Shown here: positions 48,759 through 62,478 of the stretch, in pieces
How positions within the stretch are numbered: position 1 is the first letter of the stretch
Layout: each line of letters opens with the position of its first letter
Assembly (NCBI GenBank): GCA_012295275.1
Contig: CM022679.1
Location: 29,675,164-29,739,163, forward strand
Direction: 5' to 3'
DNA: 64,000 nucleotides
From: Chrysomallon squamiferum
Lineage: Eukaryota; Mollusca; Gastropoda; Neomphalida; Peltospiridae
Notes under the pieces: model-generated
What the model was told of the DNA's origin: nothing
Databases searched by the model: none
Seen by the model: only the letters and a program-made list of their open reading frames with translations
Position numbers and translations under genes: made by a program

Positions 48759-51700
48759 CTTTATGACGCCATATAGTAAGTTTATGTTGAGTGAAGTTCA
48801 GTTTAAAGGTCACAGAACTAGAAAATAAATCATTTTTGCAGAATAATAACAATAATAATAATATCTGGGTTATGTTTCATATGTTTCTGAGTTGTTTAGA
48901 ACTGTATCTTGAAATTGCTGGTGTTACATAATTAATCATGGCTGAAGAAGGAAACTGTCAGATATAATATAAATTATAATTAAGATGGTGCTCTGAAATG
49001 AAATATTAAGAGTGCAAAAGCTTCTGTCTGAATTTCAGGTTATAAAAGTTGTAAGCTGCTGTAAAAGAATTCAGCTAAATTAACATCACTGATGTATTTA
49101 TTGGTAATAAAATATAAGAAGACTGGCTTTTCAAATGTTAAAAACAAAAACAAAAAAACAAAACAGTTTTAATGTTGCAAAAATAAAATTGGTTGTCATA
49201 GTAAAGTTGTTACTGTCTAACATAATCTGAGTAGAAATATTAATTCATTACATCTGTCTGTGTGTGTGTGTGTGTGTGGACATGCATGCATGTGTATGTG
49301 AAAGATAATAAACTTGTTGCTGTTTACTTGTTTATGTAAATATTTAATTTTTAAAGCTTTGAAGTTCAGTATGTCCTTGCTATATTCATTAATAGCATCA
49401 CTTAAGTGATCATCCTTTCATGACTTACATTAATTGGCAGAGAAAACAAATAGAACAAAAGAGGATCTAATTTGTACCAGCCTTCTGTATGAAAACAAAA
49501 CAAATTGAAGCATGTAGGACTTAGTGTGGATCATTTATTAAATAGGTTGGTATATTTTGACGCTCTAGAAATTTGTATCCTCCATATGTTGGAATTTGGT
49601 TCTGTCAACATTTGGAATTGCTTTGGCCTGTTGATGATGCATTCTGAATAGGCGGAGCAGAATGTAGTTACCAACTGACCAGTGAGAATACAGATTTGGT
49701 TGTTGGTCTGAGTGTGTTTTTCAGTCAGGCGTGTAATGGAATGACCATCAAGGAGGAGGTGGAATAGCAGCAGAGCTGGAATGTACTGACTTCACTAAGG
49801 ATTGGACAACATTAACATCAAGTCAACCATGCAGAGAAACTGCTCTTCATCTCTGTCTGATTTCAACTCTGTTTATCTTCCTCTCTTTATTGTCTTTATC
49901 TTTTCTAGCCTTTTTTTCTTTCCTGTCTATCTCTGAATCTCATTAATAAACATAATGAAGCATGTGTGCCGACAAACTATAATAAAATATATTTAAAACT
50001 TCACTGATTTCTTTTAATAAGTATTTTTGCATTTTTGTTTGTTTTTTGTTTTTTTGTTGTTGTTTTGAAGATAAAATGAAATGTGACTGCCTGTGGATGT
50101 TCTACACAATTAGAATAAAATGACTTGTACATAAACATTGTTAAACCAGATAACATATTAATCAAGTACACTGTTCTTTTAACAGCCCTGCATTATCACT
50201 TCAGAAAAAACCAAACACACAGTGAAAAAACATAAAACAAAAACAAGAAATAGTCGTTTACTTCGGTCCTTGAACAGAAAAACAATGGGAGAAAGATTCG
50301 GCAAAACTCATCAAAAAAAGTTGATGGAGGCATCATCAGTTTGTGGTGGAATTTGCAGCAGAAACACAGTGGCATTTGTTGCTTGGTGCTTGTTTTCTTT
50401 GAAACATTCTCTCTTTGATGCATCGCTCAAAATAGCACTTCATGGCGAGCATTGACTTCAGAGACAACAATTCCAGCTTGGCTATTAGACTCGAGTAGAG
50501 ATTATTGACTGTATATCATCAGCCCTCATGTTTTTAGTGCTACTGTCTCATTGTAGAGGGTTTTTTTTTTTTTCTTTTTTTTTTTGCTTTCAGTCCCAGC
50601 TGATGCATGCACCTGAATGGTTAATGAGTTCACTGCAAAATGTGAAGAAGAGAAATTTTTGTAATGACAAGTTTGTCAGAGAAAACTGAAGTGTTTAAAA
50701 ATAGCTGATGAGTGTAGACTATTACAAATTGAAATGAATTTGCATTTGAAGTTTTATGTTTAATAATGGAAATTTTTATTTTTATTTGAAATCTTTTGAA
50801 ATATGAGATCATTTTGATTTTTTTTTTTTTTTAATTTGATTTTTGATTTCATTTCAGTTTCGTTTTTCTAAAATAAATTTGGAAATGATTTGTTATAAGT
50901 TCATTGAGTATTATTCTGTTATCTTAATTTATGATTACCCATTTTTATATATATATATATTTTTTTAAATATTTTATAAAAAAATATTTAAATTCTAATA
51001 TTTATTCACAATGGTTTGGTATTCATGTTCTTTGGTCCAGCTTCTTTATAAATTTCCCATACAGTCCAACACGTGAATTTGTGCATGGATGCACACAAAC
51101 AAAATTAAATAAAGTTGATCTGAACTTTTCCTTAACTTCTATTTCCAACTGTCTCTAATACATTTAGGTGTACAGTTTTGGAAAGGTCAGTTGTAAATAA
51201 ATCAATGTTAAACCGATTAACTTTAAATAATTTGTCTTAGTCGCATATTTCTTTCTCACAATTATGACGGCTTTCAAAGTATATGACCATTTTCCACAAA
51301 TGGTACACAAAGTCATTGAAAACTGAACAATGCTCTGTATGCACAGAAAAAGAATTTTTAATTTTTTACTGTTAAGAAAGTTCATCAAATAGTGGTGAGA
51401 GATCTTTTAAAAGACTCCAGTATTTTCTAAATAATCAGCATCTAAAAATAGACATTAAAAAAAAAGCATGACAAAAAGCCTTTTTTACATTTCATGGGAA
51501 TGGGTCAAATTTAATATGAGGCTACATGAAAGTGTAATGTAATCAACTTTTCATATTGCATCAGGAGAGAAATTACCTTTCATGCTTAGTAAATTGCTAA
51601 TGGATTGTCACCTATACGCTTTGATTAAATTTCAGTTAACTCAAAAAGTAGCAATCATTTCTGTTTTCCCTGTAACAAGAACCAGATAATAATATCAGAA

Positions 51701-51843
51701 ATAAATATCAGTGTAGACACTATGGTGATCTTTTATATATATATATATATGAAAATAAATAAATAAATAAATAAACAAAACAAAAAATAATAAAAATGTC
51801 ATTGTCAACCATCAGTTGTTAAATCATACAAGGAAATTGTATG

Positions 51844-51844
<1 letters not shown>

Positions 51845-51892
<48 letters not shown>
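51845..51892. repeat. (CA)n microsatellite
   Basis: About 24 CA units. Confidence 0.95.
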
Positions 51893-51895
<3 letters not shown>

Positions 51896-52019
51896 CAGAC
51901 AAAACAAAAAACTGTCTATGAAACATTTACCTATTTTGCCACCTTGAATACTTCTAACTCTCCCTAAAGCCTTTAACTGTGTTTTGAGTGTTAAACTCTG
52001 GAAGTACACAGTCAGATGG

Positions 52020-52400
52020 CTAGCTGATAGCAAAAACTGTTTTATTTGTTATTAACTAAACACAGAAAATGATCAGCTGACAACTGTAAATGATAAAGAT
52101 TGTATTTTATTTGTTGTTAAACTGCTGGTAACTAAACACATAAAAATGATCAGCTGATAATTCTAGTCCATAAAGATTGTATTTTAGATATCACTGAATG
52201 TTGATAATTAAACACACAAAAAAAGTTACCAGCTGATGATTATGGTTGATAAAGATTGTATTATAGATACTGTTTAATGTTGATAACTAAACACACATAA
52301 AAATGATCAGCTGTTAATTGTTGTTGATAAAGATTGTTTTTATTTGTTGTTGAGTGTTGATAAATAAATTTGATGTTCAGTTGATAGTGTAGCCTATAAA
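52020..52400. repeat. ~78-bp minisatellite, about 5 copies
   Basis: GATAAAGATTGTATTTTA or a near form recurs at about 52093, 52170, 52248 and 52326, with AACTAAACACA and ATGATCAGCTGATAA in each unit. The left-most copy is more diverged. Confidence 0.88.
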
Positions 52401-52571
52401 AACTGTTTTTTTAAGTCTCTGAGGAAGAGGTCAGCTCACTTCTGATGGCTATCTCACTTTGTCCATCTGTCTGAATGTTTCCATTGCTCTTGTGTTTGTT
52501 GATTCTTCTTAGAATGTCAAAGAATATTTCCTCTTTTTTTCTTTTTTTTTTCAGTTGATGTTTAACTTTAA

Positions 52572-52573
<2 letters not shown>

Positions 52574-52629
<56 letters not shown>

Positions 52630-52633
52630 TCTA
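52574..52633. repeat. (CT)n microsatellite
   Basis: About 28 CT units, 350 bp before RPEL gene exon 2. Confidence 0.95.
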
Positions 52634-52981
52634 ATATGTTGAACTTATATCAAAGGTCGCAGTCCAAAATGTATTTTAACTTGACGATTTTTGGTCAGTT
52701 TATTGTCTATAACTTTAGTAAATGTTCTTGTTATTGATTTCTATGTTTATAAATCATTGTGTGTGTCTGTGTGTGTTTGTGAGAGAGAGAGAGAGAGGGA
52801 ACTGGATAGTTGGCAGAACAAAACTGGCTCTGATTCTGTATTTTTCTTTTAAAATTATCACATTTAAAAAAATATAGGTATTAAAAAAAAATTAAAAAAA
52901 AAAAAAATATGGAAGTTAAAAAAACAAATAGCTTTGAAGTTTTAAAAATACTCAGTGTTTGTTTTTTGTGTGTTTTTACAG

Positions 52982-53236
52982 ATTCTAACAACACAAGCAG
53001 TTGGTCCCCCCTGTATGGGGGAGGCGCCAAGCTTGACAAGGACGCCATCCAGATAATCCACTGCATCTACTGTAAGGACTGCCGGATGGAAAAACAGGCG
53101 GCGGAACAAGCCAAACTGGCTGCCGGGGGTGGGGGAGGGGAGGCTGATTCAACCACCTCCCCCGGAGGACCCACCAGCCCCCAGACCTCCCTGGAAGTGT
53201 TTTCTCTGCAGCAAAGCATGGACAAGAACAAAGAAT
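52982..53236 (+). CDS. RPEL gene exon 2, Cys-motif and Gly/Pro/Ser-rich linker
   Basis: Bounded by TTTTTTGTGTGTTTTTACAG and the donor GTGAGT; 255 nt, phase 1 at both ends, and far GC-richer than its surroundings. The residues begin SNNTSSWSPLYGGGAKLDKD, then IHCIYCKDCRMEKQ with three Cys in C-x2-C-x2-C, then an Ala/Gly linker with GGGGG, TSPGGPTSPQTS, and SLEVFSLQQSMDKNKE. The acidic/amphipathic end leads straight into the RPEL in the next exon. I do not recognise a named domain before the RPEL. The Cys cluster could bind metal or take part in redox control, but that is speculation. Confidence 0.88.
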
Positions 53237-54124
53237 GTGAGTAGAATTTACCTGTTGTTACCCGAGATTTTTTTTCTTAACTTATATTATTTGTTAAAAA
53301 CGAGTTGGTCTAAGAATTAGAGAAGTTGTCTTCTTAATCCACAGCTCATTAAATGCAGTGCTGTTGTATGAAATTTGAGGAGAGCTGTCACTCATAACAC
53401 TGTTTGGGTTTAGCCTGGGATGTTATTGGTCACTGGATCAAACCTCCACTGTGATTCAGTTCAGTTCCAACTCAGTATGTGTTGCAAGACTGCTTTAGTA
53501 TTCTTTCCTATGTGTAGTAAGATGCATTTAAGCGAAAACTATAAGCGAAAACAAAAGGATAATCCAAATATGATTATCTGTATGAGTGTTAACTATATTT
53601 CTAAAAAAATAGTCACAGACTTTATTTATAACAGCTGCAGATTAAAAAAAATGCAGTTAAATTATTAAATATTATAAAAAAAAAAAAAAAAAAAATGCCA
53701 GATGAGGTAACATTGGTCATGACAGTAAATTGTCAAAAAAAGATGAGACATTTTGGCAGTAGAATGCTGCCACTGGATCAAGTGTTCTTGTATGTAATTA
53801 TTTACCTGTGCAAATTATCTGTTATATAATGTAGATTCAGCTGATGTTAAATGTAAACTGTTAAGACAATTCAAGCTTTGATATTTACAAAGGTTAATAG
53901 AGCCAATGAAAAACATGTTTGGATTGATCCACATTCAGTGAAGTAAAAAGTCTTATTTATTTATCTATCTTTGTGGAATGAGATCTTGGCACATTGGTTT
54001 TTCCATCTGTTAAAATTTTTTGTTTTAAACAGTGCTGAAATGAAATGAGAAGTTTTCTTGAAGGAGTGAAAAAAAATGCCGTTAACATCTTAGTATTGCT
54101 CAGTTGTCAAATTTAATACCTTGA

Positions 54125-54425
54125 TGGAGCTGAATTAGTAATAGTACTGCAGTATTGTGCCAGTAATATTGCTGTTAATGCTTAGATTTTTTATTTTGAA
54201 ATAGTAATGTTACCAAGGCAGCAAAGCACTTTTTATAGCAGTATTACTGTTAATATTAGAAGTGGCATTATTTTTGAAGTAGTAATATTATCAACAGACC
54301 AATACCATTTTACAGCAATGATACTGTTAATATCTAAAGACACCAAAGTACTTTTGAAAGAATAATATTACCAACAGACCAAACTACTTTTGACAGCAGT
54401 AACACTGTTAACATCTGCATGTAGT
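54125..54425. repeat. ~75-bp degenerate tandem repeat, about 4 copies
   Basis: Recurring order: AGTAATATT or a variant, ACCAACAGACCAAA-like, TACTTTTGACAGCAGTAA-like, then CACTGTTAATATC-like. Copies sit at about 54165, 54235, 54305 and 54375. Confidence 0.7.
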
Positions 54426-54987
54426 CGAATTAGCTAATTTTCGGTATAGAGTGAACGCTGATGTCATCATTTTGTTAAAGTTCTATGGTCTCAAATTTTG
54501 GGGTCTCACGAGTTTTCAGTATTTCATATAGCGGGTTGTGGTATTTTTCTAGGGTCAGCATTTTGTGGTTATTTGATTAGCATACTGCACAACGTTACAG
54601 GGTTGCACTGTTTTGGCATGTTTCCACTGGCCACTCAGCTTCTGTCTCTGATGTTTACAGCCTGTTTGTTTTCCCCACTAATTAAAAATCTCCAGTGACT
54701 TGCGACAGAAACACGAGATTCTCATCAGCAGAAGTACTTTCCTCGGAGAAATTAGCTGTGTAAATGTTTACAGATGTCTCAGTGTGTTCTCGCCTGTCTG
54801 CACTCACTGTCTTCAACTTGTTGATGGAAAAGTCATTTCTGTTCTTTTCTTGAGTGTTCTTGATTAAGAAAATTTTGTTGATTAATTATTAAGCTTAACA
54901 TATCGTGTCCTGGGGCGACAGCAAAGGAGGTTTAAGTAGTGTTTTGTACGTGTGTGTGTGTGTGTGAATAGGTAGGGTGGTGATTTG

Positions 54988-55043
<56 letters not shown>

Positions 55044-56799
55044 AAGAAAAACAAAATCTTTAGTTTTTTACTTTGTATACAGATTAGAATGTCTCTTCAA
55101 CAGTAAAAGAACAAGAAAAGCTTTATGATGAAACTGTCTATGATTAGTGCCATAACTGCTATCTGACATCCTCTCTACAAATACTTACAAAGATGCATGT
55201 ATCCAGTTTATAATGCACACTCATAACATAAAAATATTCACATTAACAGACACATGCATCCACCCACACAAAAGAGAGATACACACATGTATCATCCACA
55301 TTAAAAAACATAAGATCCTAAAAATAAAAAATAAGAGAGAAAAAAAGAGGTTAAGTACAAATAAATTTTGTTTTTCTACGAGTACGTGTATTGGACGTAC
55401 AAAACTGAAACCCAGGGGGATGTGTTAGAAAGAGAATCTGTTTTTCTTATCATCAGCCGCTTTTTACACTGGTATGTGTGTAATGGATTACCACTGTAGG
55501 CAACTGTAGACAGGTAATTTCTACTTGCTTATCGTTTAGTGTTGTTTGTTACATAAATCTCTTCTAAGCCAAAATCTCGTCTGTGCTTCCCAACCTCAAC
55601 AGCTTGGTAACTAACAGCTGTGTTCAGATTCGCGTGTTAGCAGGGAAAAATGTCTGATGAAGATGATTTCATTAGTGTGAAAAGTTCCATACCATCGCTT
55701 TGTTTTTACTCTTCTTTATTTTTTTTCACCCTAATTTCTTTTTCTTTTATCTTTATTTTATTTTTATTTTTTTTAAAACCTCTTAAACATTTTTTTAAAG
55801 TTTTTTTTTTTAACTTCATGTTTTTTTATCTTTCCCCTTTTTCTTTCACTGATTCCTTTTTTTTTTTTTTTTTTTTCCTTTCAAAAGGTTGGTTAAATAT
55901 GTGAAAGAAATGTGTCATAGATCAGTTGTGGATATCTTTGTGGGTTCATGGGTCTGTTATTAAGTGGACAGTAGTTCTTGATTATAATTGTCCTGATGGA
56001 TTGCAAGATGAGCTATTTTCTGTTCCAGCCAGGACTCATTAATTTGACTAAAATAAATAAACATCTTTTTCAATGCTGTCATTTATTTTATTACAGTTTT
56101 CAGATAAAAATTCAATATATTTTTATGGTTATATTGTCACAAACTGAAGTAGAGCATCAGTACAGTGATATGAATAGTCCAAATAATGAAGCCCCCCATG
56201 TTTCCAGTCATGTTACAATTACAAAATCACTTTCCAGATAATAACTATTAACATGCGTGTCATAAACATGTGCTATAATTGATGTTACAATAAACACATT
56301 ACATCCTTCAGAGATCTGATTTTTAAAATAAAAAAAATTACAACCTGTTCAAAACTTACTGACAGGCTCTGAAACAAGCGACAGTTCTGTAACTGTTTGG
56401 TCATGGTCGTGGTATTTTGATGGCTGTTAAAAACACATCACGTAAAAGAAGAAAAAAGAGAAAAAAAGATTAAAGAGCCTTCTAAGAAAAGTGTTAATTT
56501 GTAGGTAATTGATTATAATTGAGAAATCTGTTACAGTGGTGGTAGCAGACTTCACAGTTAAGAAGGAGAACATCAGCTGATTGTGTTGTTTTTTAAAAAA
56601 AAAAAAAAAAAAAGATCATGAAGTGCAAAGACACATTTGTGGAAGTGGCACAGTGCCAGCCAAAGTCAGCAGTGGAATGTCTGCCTCATGCCTCAGTAAT
56701 AACAGCAAGACAGCCTGCCAGAACATGCAGCACCTTTCCAGATGTTTCCTATGCACAATGTGTGTATACATAGTGTGTGTATATATAACAATATGTACA

Positions 56800-56965
56800 T
56801 TATTTCCTACTCTGCTTAATGTGTGTGTGTGTGTGTGTGTGTGTGCGTGCGTGTACATGTACATATGTTGATTATTTTCTATTATACATAATGTTGTTAT
56901 ACTTAATATTGTATATCTTGGTAGATTATTTCCTACTGTACCTAATATAGTATGTGTGTACTTAA

Positions 56966-57000
<35 letters not shown>

Positions 57001-57080
57001 ATTTACCTATTTGTATATATACCTACTTTGTTTAACACTCAGATTATTACCTGCTGTACATAATGTGTTTGTCTGTATAT
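56800..57080. repeat. ~110-bp tandem repeat with embedded (TG)n
   Basis: TTATTTCCTACTNTRC-TTAATGTG-like segments recur at about 56800, 56866, 56926 and 57043, with TG runs between. Confidence 0.65.
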
Positions 57081-60000
57081 TATAATTAATAAACATTTAT
57101 ATGGTTTTTGTATGTGGGATATATATACTTATGAGATGTGATATAATGTGTATCAAGACGTATACACAGACATGTACACACGTATATACACACATACACC
57201 CATATATAAATATACACATAAAAGCATATATACACACTGGTGATCTCTTATTAAATAGACTTCATAAATATTAAGAGATACTGAAAACAAGAATGAATTT
57301 GTCAAAACATTATTTCAAGGTCATCAGTATTTTAAATTGGACCTTATTTAACCAGACACTCTTGGTCACTTATTGGTCAAGTGGTCATCACTCTCATAGA
57401 TCTGTTTGATTTGAGTTTTAGCCGAGTCTGTCTTGATTCGAGTCCAGTACACTTGAGTTTCAGAGATGTCACCCTTTCAAGAATAGAGCAGTCATTATGT
57501 TTTCTTTATCTCATTATTGTTTAATTGGTTTGACTTTTGATGATGATGTCTTTTGTTGAAGTTTATCTGTGTTTGCAGCAGTTGGGGGGAAAAAAGGCTT
57601 TCCTCATAAAAATAGATCATATCTTTAAAAATATGGCTACAAATTTAATTTTTGAAAATGTTACTAGGAATGAATTTAATTATGAAGAACCCTCAATGCG
57701 ATCCACTTGTTTTCAATTATTTCTTCTAAATACAACGAGAACAATAGGTGGATTTGTGCACATTTGCATATATGTACTCTTGTATATACAGGCATGATGC
57801 ATAGGCTGCACATAAACGTACGTACATACACCTCATATCGAAGGTTAAATAGAAAGGGTGCATGCGTGTGTGCACGCACGTGTAAATGTCAGAGAGAGAG
57901 AAAAAGTAATTATTCAACAACTTCTTGTATAATATCTCTTTTTTTGTCATCCTTGTTTTTTGAAGAGCTAAATAACCCACACTTGCTAAACAGTGATAAT
58001 TCATGTTTTTTTCTAGAATGGATGTTGGCAGTTCTCTCTGTCTGCAGAACATTGTCACGGTCACCCAGTGTGTTGTGTCATTTACAGTGTGTTTTATGAC
58101 TACTTGCTGTCTCTTCCTCTTCACTCTGCTTCATGCTCTGTAACAAATTAAACGTTGCAGAATAAATCAGTTGACAGAAAGGGAAATAACCAAAAAATAT
58201 TAAGATAAATGCATTATTTTTTTATTTTTTTATTATTTTTTTATTTATTTATATTTTATTATTTTTTATTATTTATTTTTTATTTATTATTATTATTATT
58301 ATTTTTTTTTTTATTATTTTTTTTTTTTTTTTTCCATTTATTACCATTTAATTCCCATTCCTTTACATTTTCTGTTTCATCCTTTGTGAACAAAACATTG
58401 AGTAGTTTATAAGTTTTAATTTAGGATAAAACAGAGTAAATTATAAACTGAACTCTTAACTCTGCAGCCAATGGCCTTTTGAAGTGGATTTTCAGTTAAC
58501 ACTGTTGGCTTCAGCCATCTATTTGAAATAGATTTTTAATAATTTTTTTAAAACACTGCTCTTGCAGAGAAGTTTTTGAAGAACCTCCCACAATGAGTAA
58601 TTAGTGATAGTTTTGTGTTTTAAACGTGAAATTATGAAATGAGAGAAAAAGATGTGAAAAACAAAAGTGATGATGATGAAACTGGAGAATGTAGGAGACA
58701 GGTTGCTGGGAGAGTGCCAGTCTGTTGGCCTTGCTACAGTTGGCCTCAGCCCAACTTACATGCAGTAATAGTGAGTTAGAGAGAGTCAGAGAGAGAGAGA
58801 GAGAGACCGAGTGAGTGAGTGTCTGTGTGTGTGTGTGTGTGTGTTCTGTGTGTGCTGTGTGTAATGTTTATGTAGATATTTGTATGTGCATGTGTCTGTA
58901 TGTGTACTTACTGGATTTACATGTAGTAATTGAGTGAGTTAGTGAGGGGGAAAGAGAGACACACAGAGAGAGAGAGAGAGAGAGAGTATGTGCATTTGTG
59001 TATGGTACATGATAGTGTGAGTGTGTGGGGTTGTATGTATAATGCCAGTTTTTCATGTAATATATCCTCTTTATTTTTGTATTTATTATTTGTTTGTTGT
59101 TGTGGTTGTTGTTGCTGTTGTTGTTTCATAGATCCTCTTTATTTATTTTGTTTGGTTTTATTTTATTTTATTTTATTTTATTTAGACCAAACCTTCTTGT
59201 TCCACCTTTAGGAAACCACTGCTGCGTGCTAGCAGCTGCACACACAGATGCATCTGTCTAATTGTATGTTTTGTTTTGTGGTTTTCTCAGTGACACGAAA
59301 TCTTGACACTTCAGTAGGTATTACAAATATCAGAGGTACAATCTATTTCCATCCTCTTTATTCTCTTTCTCTTCATCGCATTTAAAACATACTCGTTTGC
59401 CGAGTGGCTTTTTCAGCACTGCCATGCCTCAATTGTTGATATTAAACAAACTGTTGAAGTCAGAAGAATATTCGTGGCTTCACCTTTCATAGTTCTTTGC
59501 TACTGTGTATGCCTGAAGGGCCACAGTCTGCAGGATCAGTCCTCAGAGGGTACATAGATTTGGCTAGAGGTTGTGGTTATTCTTTTAGTGGTAATAATGG
59601 ATCTGAGGTGGTGTGGATCAATTTTCTTTTCAGACTAATTCCATTATTTCATATTCCAGAGAGTGCACTGTGATAGAGCATTGTTTGTGATCTCCTGTTA
59701 TCTTGCGTTGCTAATAGATACAAAAAAAATCCTTGAAGTAGAATTAACTGTTTCATATAATTTACATATAGATAGACAGACAGAGAGAAAGAGACATAAA
59801 GGAAAGAAAGAGAAAAAAGGAAGAGATAATTTGTCATGAACATTTTTGAAGATATTGTGATAAATATGAATAATTGGAGAAAATAAAATTTTATGTAGAT
59901 ATTTATGGATGTAGTTGACGTCTTTTATTCTGATCAGCAATAATAAAAAAAAATAATAATAATTTATTGATGTATTTTGTAAAATTCTTACTTATGATTA

Positions 60001-60330
60001 ATCATCACCGTTGTTTTACTGGCATACAGCATGACATCTCACCTGTTATTAATTTATTTTTTTATATCAACATAAAAACAATAACAAGTAAATCTCTTAG
60101 ATTTGTTTTTATAAAAAAAAAAAAATTTTTTGTTATGCTACCTTAGACTTTGTTTTGTGAGAATCTGAAGAATTCCGTGGGTTTTGCATTCTTCTTTTTG
60201 GTTAGTCAGCTCTGTTTACTGCTTCACTCTGATGACTACATCTTCCACGATGTTGTTGATTAGGTTTATGATTTAACCATCAGGCAGCCAGAACATTGAG
60301 ACTTGTTTTGTTCAGGGTTTTTTGGGGTAG

Positions 60331-60358
60331 AAGGCTTTTTTTTTTTTTTTTTTTTTTA
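60331..60358. repeat. Poly-T tract
   Basis: About 22 consecutive T, followed within 200 bp by (CTT)10 at 60538-60568. Confidence 0.9.
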
Positions 60359-61374
60359 CAATTTTATTTCTGGTTAAGCAAAGATTTCTCAATTGTTTCT
60401 TACCCCATGCAGGTTAATGGGTAATTCTTTTTCTTCTTTGTCATTTTCTTGTTGGTTTTTTTTTCTGATTTTACAGGTGTTTTTTTTTTCATCACACATA
60501 ATTGGTGGGAGATTCTTTTTTTTTTTCTTCCCCTTTTTCTTCTTCTTCTTCTTCTTCTTCTTCTTCTTTCATTATTTCACAATGTTTCACAGAGGTTTGG
60601 AGCTTTTTATCCCCCTTTTTTTTTTTCTCTCGTTATTTCACAATTTGCTTTTACCAAAGACAGACAGTGGACAATAATGGCAGCAGATTTTTCCTTTTCC
60701 TTCATCTTCTGCTGCTGGTTCTTCTTTCTTTCTTCTTCTTTTTCTACTACTACTAATTGTTTTTATGATTCCACACTATTCTTTCTTTTAACCACATGCA
60801 AACAATAGTCAGTATTGGAGGTAGAGCAGCGACTTCTGTCATTGTTTGGCAGTGGTTAGAATTGTTTGGTATATGAATGATTGGAAATTATGTTGTTGAA
60901 AGGTTTGGCATAATTGAAATGGCAAAAATCATTCAGTAATTTCTGATGTATGCGATAGCCAGTGGATAGTGTCACTGGTTGGCAAAACACTAAAATTTGG
61001 TAAATGTGTGTAAGTAAGTAAGTGATGTAAATATCAAAGTGAGAATAAGAGAATTATTGTTATTGTTATTTTGATCGTTTGACATCTTGAGGGTCTTTTA
61101 TTTTTATTGTTACTGTTGTTATTATTTTCTTTATTTTTTAAAGAAATATTTATATTTCTCACTGTAAAGAGGCTGTATATATTGCATAAAATTAGTCATT
61201 TGAATATGGATGAGGCAGGGCTTTTTGCCTTTCAGTTTATTTTTAGAATCTTTTTTTCTTTTTTATTATTCTAAATAAACTTTGTAATATATCTAATATA
61301 TATCTTGCATATATATCTGTTTATTCTAGAATCAGATATCACATTGATTATTAATGGCTGGTTTGATCTTTATT

Positions 61375-61830
61375 TCTACAAGTAATGGAAGGAAATTAAC
61401 CTCTTGCTTTCCAAAACAAATACAACTTTTTCTTGTAATAATGAATGACTTGTTTATCAGAGACTTGTATATTATCTTATTTTCCTGTTCATGGGAGGGC
61501 TTATAACAGATCACTTATTTCTAAATGGTAAATATAACCCTTTGGAATAATAAAAACAGCAGTGTTTTTTTTTTTTTTTTTTTATATATGATACTTTAAC
61601 AGTTAATATTAAGATATGTTTGGGGGTCTTTAATATTTGTTCAGTCTTCTTCTAAGGTTTATTGTAAGTAACTGTTTTTAATAAAAAGTTTATTTTTGTA
61701 TCTTGGTAAAACTTCATGTGTTAAATGGTAATGGAATTAATTTAACCTCTTGCCTTCCAAAATAAATACTTCATCATGAGAGAAATCTATTTATCATCAA
61801 ACGTTTCTTGTGGGCTTTAATATGGCTGCC
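61375..61830. repeat. Diverged ~355-bp duplication
   Basis: GTAATGGAAGGAAATTAACC then TCTTGCTTTCCAAAACAAAT at 61382 matches GGTAATGGAATTAATTTAAC then CTCTTGCCTTCCAAAATAAA at 61727. Both are followed by ATGA and TTTATCA-like sequence. Confidence 0.6.
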
Positions 61831-62433
61831 ATTAGCCACAATGTAATAAGATCTTCTTTACAGCTTTACATTGCATTCAGTATCACATTAAACAAAGTTA
61901 AAAAAAATAATCTTTTTACCAGTGCTCATTATTATTATTATTCATTGTTACTGTTGTTACTCATTTTATTTTATTTTTATATATAATGGCATAGTGTGTG
62001 TGTATATATATATTTATATATAATGGCATTGTGTAACATGATATGATGTAAAAACACATTTTTCTTATTTCATTTTATTTTATTTATAATTATTTAGTTT
62101 CAAGCAATATTTTTATCTTGAAATCAGACACCTTTTGGGATTTGCCATCTGTTTGAATGGTGTTTTTTTTAAGTTGTGAAAATGTTAAATTCATAGATTG
62201 TGGAGCAGTGGAATTGTTGTTTCTGGGCTAAAGTTATCCTGTTCCTCTCAGAATTAGAAAGTTATTTGCTAAGTAGGTTGGAAAAAGGAAATTTGGTGCA
62301 TATGACCTTACATCTTGATAGAATGCATGTGTTCTCTTAGTATTAAGCTGTGTTTTGAGAAAGAAAGATTAAAGGAGGGAGAGATGGAGAAAGAAAGGAA
62401 AGGAGGGGAGTCAGAGGAAGAAAGAGAAAAATT

Positions 62434-62436
<3 letters not shown>

Positions 62437-62477
<41 letters not shown>
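62437..62477. repeat. (TG)n microsatellite
   Basis: About 20 TG units after a GA-rich stretch. Confidence 0.95.

Positions 62478-62478
<1 letters not shown>

Noticed and set aside
50196-50455. Overlapping 75- and 77-codon frames on opposite strands
   Set aside because: No splice sites, no recognised residues and no start context beyond chance.
56616-56760. Low-repeat segment after a poly-A run, possible SINE
   Set aside because: A poly-A lies beside it, but no pol III boxes, no target duplication and no second copy in the window.
60393-60808. 119-codon Phe/Leu-rich frame
   Set aside because: Poly-T and CTT repeats; no splice signals or recognisable residues.
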